This document shows positions 58,222 through 64,000 of a stretch of 64,000 bases of DNA, in pieces. The position numbers and the translations under genes were made by a program. Where the stretch lies: positions 8,432,001-8,496,000 of the forward strand of contig OU342635.1 in assembly GCA_910589415.1 (NCBI GenBank), in the 5' to 3' direction. Position 1 is the first letter of the stretch. Every line of letters starts with the position of its first letter. The DNA comes from Malachius bipustulatus (taxonomy: Eukaryota; Arthropoda; Insecta; Coleoptera; Melyridae). Under the pieces are notes generated by a model. That model was not told where the DNA came from. It did not search any database and saw nothing but the letters and a program-made list of their open reading frames with translations.

Positions 58222-59226
58222 TCAACTCTTGAGGTTGACTTGAATAAAATCAGCTTCAGGGTCATCTCTATCAATTTTAGAGCCCACTGTTTCCTCTTCA
58301 GGTGATGGATCCAAATCCAGATCTTGTTCCCGGTAGTCCCGGAATTTCTTCTTCAACGCGATCATGTAAGCCATCCGGAATGTTTTGCTCTTTCTCCCAA
58401 GCATCCACAACAAAATGATGGTACTTCCATGAGCAATAGAAGATGGTAACCATTCCGTATATGAAACCACGTAGAACATTGTCGAGTTGGTATCAAATCC
58501 CACTGTCGCCATGTCCATGGTAAAATAGCCAAGCAGCCCCAACCATGAGTATACTATGACTTGGGCTGCTATTAAAGAATAACATTTCCTTCTCTCTTTC
58601 TCTCTTATGGTAACCACAGTGACCAGAATTACAGCTATAATGAACGTGAGTAAAATGAAATGATGCGCGATTAATACAGAAGTTCTGGTTAGGCAAAAAA
58701 TTATACAGATTAGTAGCTTAACCATTCCAATGGTATAACAAAGACAAGTGGTGTATAAATAAATTTTAGCTCTCAGATACTCAGTGCTGTCCTTCCAAGA
58801 AACGATATGATGATCCACTGCTAGTACTGCGGCGAATACAAAGACCAAGCAAAGGAAGACATGTTCAAGTTCCCCAAGGATGCAATGAGCCCAGTTGGGC
58901 CAAGGGATTCTCATGACGACGCGCAGTAGAATTAATATGACGGGTTGTGAGAGATAGTATCCGGTGTTACAGAGGGCGTAATGGAGGAGGTATAAGTTGG
59001 TCCGTTGGGAGCGGAGATTTTGAAAGCGGAGGATGATGATGGCGAGGAAGAGAGAAGCAGCGGTGTTGATAATGGAGATAATGACGTGAATACAGAAGGC
59101 TATGTTGAGCCAGGATATTGTGGCGTCGAGGAGGTTGCTTGATGCTGAAGTTGTGACCTCGCTGACTGTCAGTTTGGTGTCCGCGAAGGGGTTGTCGTCG
59201 TCGAAGGTCGAGCTCAGGTTTGACAT
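58222..59226 (-). CDS. Seven-transmembrane GPCR-like receptor, gene 6
   Basis: Single coding exon of 334 codons, the longest of the set. The acidic N-terminus has a glycosylation site at N3. TM1 is about 43-66; the loop FQNLRSQR leads into NLYLLHYAL (77-85). Cys115, then 22 residues, then Asp138 (DHH, no Arg); Cys178 is in loop 2 (IIFCLT). TM6 includes LLGYFTMD, TM7 SSIAHGSTIILLWML, helix 8 KTFRMAYMIALKKKF. The tail is acidic. It is most like gene 5 (shared NLYLLHYAL and FRMAY). It has no poly(A) signal of its own before gene 5. A predicted membrane receptor of unknown ligand. Confidence 0.87.
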   Translation of the reverse strand: MSNLSSTFDDDNPFADTKLTVSEVTTSASSNLLDATISWLNIAFCIHVIISIINTAASLFLAIIILRFQNLRSQRTNLYLLHYALCNTGYYLSQPVILILLRVVMRIPWPNWAHCILGELEHVFLCLVFVFAAVLAVDHHIVSWKDSTEYLRAKIYLYTTCLCYTIGMVKLLICIIFCLTRTSVLIAHHFILLTFIIAVILVTVVTIREKERRKCYSLIAAQVIVYSWLGLLGYFTMDMATVGFDTNSTMFYVVSYTEWLPSSIAHGSTIILLWMLGRKSKTFRMAYMIALKKKFRDYREQDLDLDPSPEEETVGSKIDRDDPEADFIQVNLKS

Positions 59227-59288
59227 CTTGGAACCTGGAAATTTGGAAATTAGTTTGTTGTTGCGGTTTTACGAGAGTCTATGAAAGT

Positions 59289-59295
59289 TTTTATA
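59289..59295 (-). promoter_or_regulatory. TATA box of gene 6
   Basis: GATATAAAAAC on the minus strand, with the core TATAAAA at 59295-59289. Initiation about 30 bp downstream would fall near 59265 and give a 5'UTR of about 40 nt. An alternative is an acceptor-like AATTTCCAG|GTTCC ending at 59235, which would join to leader exons further upstream. Confidence 0.6.
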
Positions 59296-59490
59296 TCTTT
59301 TCCCTTTTGGAGGTAGCTTCAGTTATTTTAATTATTATTGGTTTCATTTAAAGCAAGTTGAACAGTCTGGCAACACTGTTCATCATTATTACGTCATGCT
59401 ACGTCGCCAGATTTCTGAATTTATCTAGATTTTCAGGAATTAATTATTGGGTATATTTTTCAAGATGAAATAAGCTTCTCCGTTCATTTG

Positions 59491-60340
59491 TACCGGGTGG
59501 TCCATCACTTATGTCCACCCCCGAAATAGAGGTTAATTTTAAAGATAAAAAATTGAAACTTTGAGGATTTGTGTAATTAATATATGACCTCATAATGGCA
59601 TAATCAGATTAATAATTTTTTTTTTAGTTGAGCCATCAGCGATAAAAAACTGTAATTTGGTGTTAATGTGACCAAAATAAATTCGATTTTTCTTTAATAC
59701 ACCGATAGAAATCGATTAATAAACTCAAAATCCATAAAAATAAATATCAAAAACCTAATTACAAGCCTTTAATTAAATAAAATACTTAAAATATGGAAAT
59801 TACAGGTAAAATGATTGATATATGGTAGAGCAATAAAACTGACAAATCTAATGAGGGTAGGTACCTGCCATAAATAATCTTCAAAGCAGTCAGAAGAATG
59901 TGCCATTGAACTCGAATGGGGCTTCTTTTATGAATGTTTACTTAGGATATGTTTACTTAACATTTGTGCTATACCAGCCCTTCAAAATCATGATAGTTTT
60001 ATTGCTTCCATAAATCAATCATTCTAGCTGTCATTTCCATATTTTGTATATTTTATTTAATTAAAGGCTTGTAATTAGTTTTTTGATATTTCTTTTAAGC
60101 GATTTTGATTTTCTTAATCGATTTCTATCGATGTATTAAAGAAAAATCGAATTTATTTTGGTCACATTAACACCAAATTACAGTTTTTTATCGCTGATGG
60201 CTCAACAAAAAAAAATAATTAATCTGATTATGTCATTATATGGTCATATATTAATTACACAAATCCTCAAAGTTTCAATTTTTTATCTTTAAAATTAACC
60301 TCTATTTCGGGGGTGGACATAAGTGATGGACCACCCGGTA
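59491..60340. mobile_element. Fold-back DNA transposon, copy B (850 bp)
   Basis: The ends are TACCGGGTGGTCC and GGACCACCCGGTA, a perfect 13-bp inverted terminal match. The body is nearly the same as copy A (2889-3740), but the unpaired centre is inverted: GGTAGGTACCTGCC-type sequence here is the complement of that at 3365. It lies about 200 bp upstream of the gene 6 TATA box. There is no transposase. Confidence 0.88.
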
Positions 60341-60934
60341 TAAAGAAGGTAAAAGGTCGTGTCGAAAGGGGAAAATTATTTCTTTAAAATAAAAATTATA
60401 AAAATAAAACCAATTGTGAAAGAATATTTAATTTTATTATATTTGAAGAAACACTGCATTGAAATTTGACAAGTTGGCTGTATATCAACGAAAACAGTGT
60501 TGTCAAATTTTATTATTTCCCTAAATTTTTCATGAAATATTTTTGAAGCTTAATATTATTGGGTATCATTCGCGAAAAAGAAGAGTAAAGTAACATGAAA
60601 TGTTTCAATTAAAAAAAGAAACTGTATTCGAATCCGACAACGTGGCTACATAATAATTTAAACAGTGTTGCCAAACATTATTATTTTTACAGCTTTTTCA
60701 GGAAAATTTGAATACATTTTCCGATAATTGAATAGTCTTCTTATTATGTATTAGAATTGGTCAAGGTGGTTGAGGTTTTATAATAAAAACTTACAAAATA
60801 CCTCAAAAATACAGAAAAAAATGCACTTCTTTGTACAAATTTCCTTGCAATTGGCAAAAGTTGATCTCAAGTGCTTATGGGTTTTTCTCTTAGAAATCTT
60901 GGACAAATATTGACAAAAAATATATTTTTAGATG
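60341..60934. other. AT-rich spacer
   Basis: Two diverged direct copies of a phrase near GGAAATTTGACAA/GAATCCGACAA and AAACAGTGTTG(T/C)CAAA lie at about 60455-60515 and 60630-60680. No gene is supported. Confidence 0.35.
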
Positions 60935-61632
60935 GGTATGATCGGAAAAACGCCTGGAGTGCAGACTCCCTATATCAATTTGTTTTCCCCGATCGACTAA
61001 GTGAGGTCCCAGCTCCATTTTCCCACTCACGTTCCATGCACCGATCCGAAGGTGGGAGGGAGGCTGGCCCCTGCATATCCCCTACTTGTATATCCCGATC
61101 TCCCGTATTTGTAAAGTACGGGATATCGGTTTATCGTGGATTGCTCAGTTAGTTTTGATCCTACCGAAAAATTTGTCCTTCCCAAAAAGGAAGAACTTAG
61201 CAGAACACGTAAGCTCGTTCCAGGCGGAAGTCGATCTAAATGGTTTGTTCTTGGCCGGTAGTGCATGTAGGGGGTTCAGATATTGTTATTCAGAAGGGTA
61301 ATTTGATGTTTTTAAGGGCCCGTTGGGAGGGGATGGTGGTACAATTGGAAGGGGAGGGAGAGCGAAAGTTCCCGATCGACTTCCGCCTGGAACGAGCTTA
61401 CATTTTTTACCAAGCTTTTCCTTTTTGTAAAGAAAAAATTTTTCAGTATGATCAAAACTGACGGAGCAATCTACAAAAAACCTATATCTTGTACTTTACA
61501 ATAACTGCCCTTTCCCCCTCTCGTCCCTCGTGTCGGTGGCACGTGAGTGGGAAAATTGAACTGGGACCACACTTAGTCGATCGGGAAAAAAACAATTTTG
61601 CTATAGGGGGTCTGCACTTCGAAATGCCCATA
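60935..61632. mobile_element. Fold-back element, about 700 bp
   Basis: The arms pair across the centre: GTGCAGAC(T/C)CCCTATA at 60959 with its complement at 61602-61617, CCCCGATCGACTAAGTG near 60988 with its complement near 61575, and GTTCCAGGCGGAAGTCGATC at 61218 with its complement at 61374-61393. The arms are GC-richer than the flanks. Ends are diffuse and differ from the TACAGGGTG group. The frames at 60871-61461 are products of the palindrome. Confidence 0.75.
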
Positions 61633-62181
61633 ATACCTTACTATTCCCAAATTTCGAAAACAAAATTTTAAAGTTCAGTGTTTTGTGAAATAATTTGTAT
61701 GTTTGTTAAAAAAAATGATTTTCAAGTTAAAATAAGAAACAAATAACTTGAAACATTTGATACTTGTGCTTTCCAATTTCCCAAAAAAAAGTCTTCTGGA
61801 CTTCAAAATTATAAACAAAATAATTTTTGAACTTTTTTTCATTTCCCTTAATTTTTATTATTGTATTTTTTCGCATTGTTACGTTTTTCACTCCTTCTAT
61901 TTAACTTTTTTCCCTCTCTTAGTCAAAATTATTCATCTATCAATACCGCCATCATCAAAATCTTATTTATTTGAATCACCGTGACTATATTTACGTAACT
62001 ATTTAAAACCACATAATTTAAGCATAAAAAAATAAATTTCATAGACTCTATTACATTTACTAACAAGCATAAAAGGATTAAAATAAGCAGCTTCCACCCG
62101 AAGCTTTAATAAAAAAATAAAATAGAACAAGCAAAAGCTTTCAGCTCTCAGAAAAATTGAATATTCAAGAATGTTACCTAC
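61633..62181. other. AT-rich spacer, possibly intronic
   Basis: No gene. The 95-codon minus frame at 61999-62286 runs through the donor at 62181 and is not supported as a whole. Confidence 0.35.
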
Positions 62182-62357
62182 CTTTCTAGACAGGATCTTG
62201 CTTACAACTCGCTTAATCTGCTTCCTTCTAGCTGATCGTGATAAGACAGGATTAAGTTTTCTCAAGTACCTTTTACCTTTACCCAAGAATATCTCCCAAT
62301 CGTAGAGGTCAAATTATATCTTTAATATTAATTAACTCATGAAAAAACCTATTGCCA
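62182..62357 (-). other. Candidate leader exon 2 upstream of the receptor array
   Basis: A pyrimidine-rich acceptor (TTTTTTTTGCACAG) ends at 62358 and a donor (GAAAG|GTAGGT) starts at 62181. The 176-nt segment has an early ATG with an immediate stop and then an open, Lys/Arg-rich stretch with no family. It could be a 5'UTR exon spliced to gene 6 (acceptor at 59235) or part of a separate non-coding transcript. Confidence 0.35.
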
Positions 62358-62402
62358 CTGTGCAAAAAAAAATAATAAAAAATGGAAAATGATCAAACTT
62401 AC

Positions 62403-62463
62403 GCCTTCTGTTTGCACTGAGACCCAATAATATCTCTAGAAACCTTGAAACGAAATTGAAATT
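62403..62463 (-). other. Candidate leader exon 1
   Basis: About 60 nt from the predicted initiation point (near 62463) to a consensus donor GAAGGC|GTAAGT (intron 62402-62358, 45 bp). It carries TTTCGTTTCAAGG, similar to words upstream of genes 1 and 4. Confidence 0.35.
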
Positions 62464-62485
62464 AATAAATATTTGTTTGATTTCC

Positions 62486-62493
62486 TATTTATA
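62486..62493 (-). promoter_or_regulatory. TATA box of a minus-strand transcript
   Basis: TTGATATAAATAGG on the minus strand; the core TATAAATA at 62493-62486 is a near-perfect match. It is about 30 bp before the proposed leader exon 1 start and resembles the TATA boxes of genes 2 and 6. Confidence 0.5.
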
Positions 62494-64000
62494 TCAACAA
62501 TATCCGATAAAGTGGCAAGATGGCAAAACAAACTCTACGGCGAGAATCAGTTGATTGGAGTTTTATTGGCGCTCGAGGGGGAGGTCTTTAATAAGTAGTA
62601 AGTATCCGGAGTTGCCAAGTCATCTCCTCGTCTCGCTCCTCTGTAGTACTCGTATAGTAAGTTAATAAGGGTACAGATCAGCTCTCAGTGACAACGCTGC
62701 TGATGATAACCCTTCACCTCACATATAGATGTTTTTGTTGACAAAAGAAAGTCTAATATACCACACTTCAAGGAACGTGATTGATCGAGATAATGGTTAA
62801 TTATTTAGTTCTCGGTGTGACGTCGTCCACGAATTCCAAGATCACGCTCAGGGGTGATAATAAAAGTGAGACAGTCTGAATCATTTTGCTCTCAGTCGCG
62901 GTTTGCGCTCAATGACCTAGAAATCGTATCAAAAAATGTAAATGCATTTTATAAGAAGTAAACCCAGAGAGGTTGGTTTATTTTTACTTAATTCTACTGA
63001 GAAAATGATAACAAGATCGAGACAATATTATTTATTATTAATAACTTAATACAAACAATATTATTATAAACAAATATTTTTAAAATACGTATTAATACAA
63101 TTCTAGACTAATAACTAAAGAAATACTAAAAGTACTAAAGAATCGACAATTATTTTTGTTACACGAGAAAAACGGGCTTGATACAACGACTTGTATGATA
63201 GCTTACCATGCATGTCGTTTTTGTAGAGCAACTTTTAGCACTGCTTCAGAAGGCTACCAGAAAAAATGATTATTAAGAATGCAACAACCAGGTACTTTCT
63301 AACTTCCATACCAAGACGGCCACAATGTTTGTTGATACGTATTTAAAAACGCTACGATTATTTCCTGTTTTTTTGCCTGCCAAATATAATAATCTCACCG
63401 GAGAACCGTTATAATTCAACCTGATTATGCTAGTTACTTTAAAGAGTAACTTTTTTGACTTTGCTAATGGAGAAGCCAAAAAAAACACAAAAATATGCCA
63501 GAAGTTTCAGAATATGGTAGCAGTGAGGAACATAATTATAGCCCTGCTAAAGCTATAACAAGAACAGTGATTGGCCAAAATATGACCGCTTTTGATGATT
63601 TTTTATGGTTCCTAGAGTTTTTGCAATTGTATATAATAACCCTTGACGACCATTCAAGAGAAAATGGAAAAAAGTTGCTATAACCCCAGCTGCCCAAAGA
63701 ACATCATAAGCATTTGAAGTTCCTTTTGGTTGTGGAAAAATCCACCATCTTGATCAGCTTATTTCAATAGTCGTTTTCATTGCATGCTTGTCATAAAATA
63801 TTTTTGACAGTACGGGAACTTTTTCACAAAGCAGTATAAAGACTCTAAGATGAGAAATGGGCCACAGTTACTTTTGATAGTATAACATGCTTTTCCACTG
63901 AGACAATTAGATAATTCGAAGAGATTCTTTAACATTGATACTTATTTTACAATAAAAACTAATGAAACGTCAAGAACATCCATAGTTAATTTATTTGAGT
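62494..64000. other. Non-coding right end of the window
   Basis: 62510-62940 is somewhat GC-richer and may be promoter DNA of the minus-strand transcript above. Beyond it the DNA is AT-rich, and frames such as 63495-63683 have no family resemblance. No repeat was recognised. Confidence 0.35.

Noticed and set aside
44516..59226. Viral or polydnavirus-type origin of the compact intronless array
   Set aside because: No viral hallmark genes, excision motifs or other virus-like genes are present. Candidate 5'UTR introns, poly(A) signals and host transposons in the spacers fit ordinary nuclear genes.
60871..61461. Overlapping frames of 60-93 codons
   Set aside because: They lie in the arms of a fold-back element and mirror each other.
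1..64000. CRISPR arrays, rRNA, bacterial-type operons
   Set aside because: None seen; the inverted repeats here are fold-back transposons, not regularly spaced short repeats.

Overview
The window is nuclear DNA of an arthropod, most likely an insect. It is AT-rich, has long gene-poor stretches and introns of 45-70 bp, and carries TA-flanked fold-back transposons, a tRNA-derived SINE and an intact non-LTR retrotransposon. Nothing looks bacterial: there are no operons with ribosome-binding sites, no rRNA and no CRISPR array. The species cannot be fixed from the sequence alone.

Layout. 1-10.9 kb: no convincing gene; a long inverted-repeat element (2889-3740), nested inverted repeats (5.2-7.6 kb) and one ORF of doubtful status (8011-8466, minus). 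10.98-13.5 kb: a mitochondrial carrier of the 2-oxoglutarate/malate type (minus, at least two exons), head-to-head with a small coiled-coil protein with a BESS-like tail (13138-13467, plus). 13.5-37 kb: a gene desert holding degenerate tandem repeats, a perfect 46-bp palindrome, several GC-richer islands that look regulatory, a possible first exon ending at 21257 and a possible 54-nt exon at 35494-35547. 37.1-42.9 kb: a large fold-back element whose right arm has been split by a LINE with an intact endonuclease/reverse transcriptase ORF.

44.5-59.2 kb is the most interesting part: six tandem genes, all on the minus strand and each with its coding region in one exon, encoding 290-334 aa seven-transmembrane proteins. 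They are highly diverged, except genes 1 and 2, a recent duplicate pair. I number them 1-6 from left to right. All six keep an invariant spacing: a Cys at the top of TM3, exactly 22 residues, then Asp or Glu at the cytoplasmic end. The canonical rhodopsin-class spacing is 23 residues, and the Arg of the DRY motif is missing in all six. All six also keep a second Cys in extracellular loop 2. I read this as a lineage-specific family of GPCR-like receptors of unknown ligand. Genes 6 and 5 are only 96 bp apart with no poly(A) signal between them. TATA boxes stand before genes 2 and 6 and before a possible leader-exon set at 62.2-62.5 kb. Genes 3 and 4 have very short candidate 5'UTR introns.

The array is interrupted by a tRNA-derived SINE, a fold-back element and decayed LINE RNase H fragments, and is flanked upstream by two more fold-back elements. 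To the right (62.5-64 kb) nothing further is recognisable.
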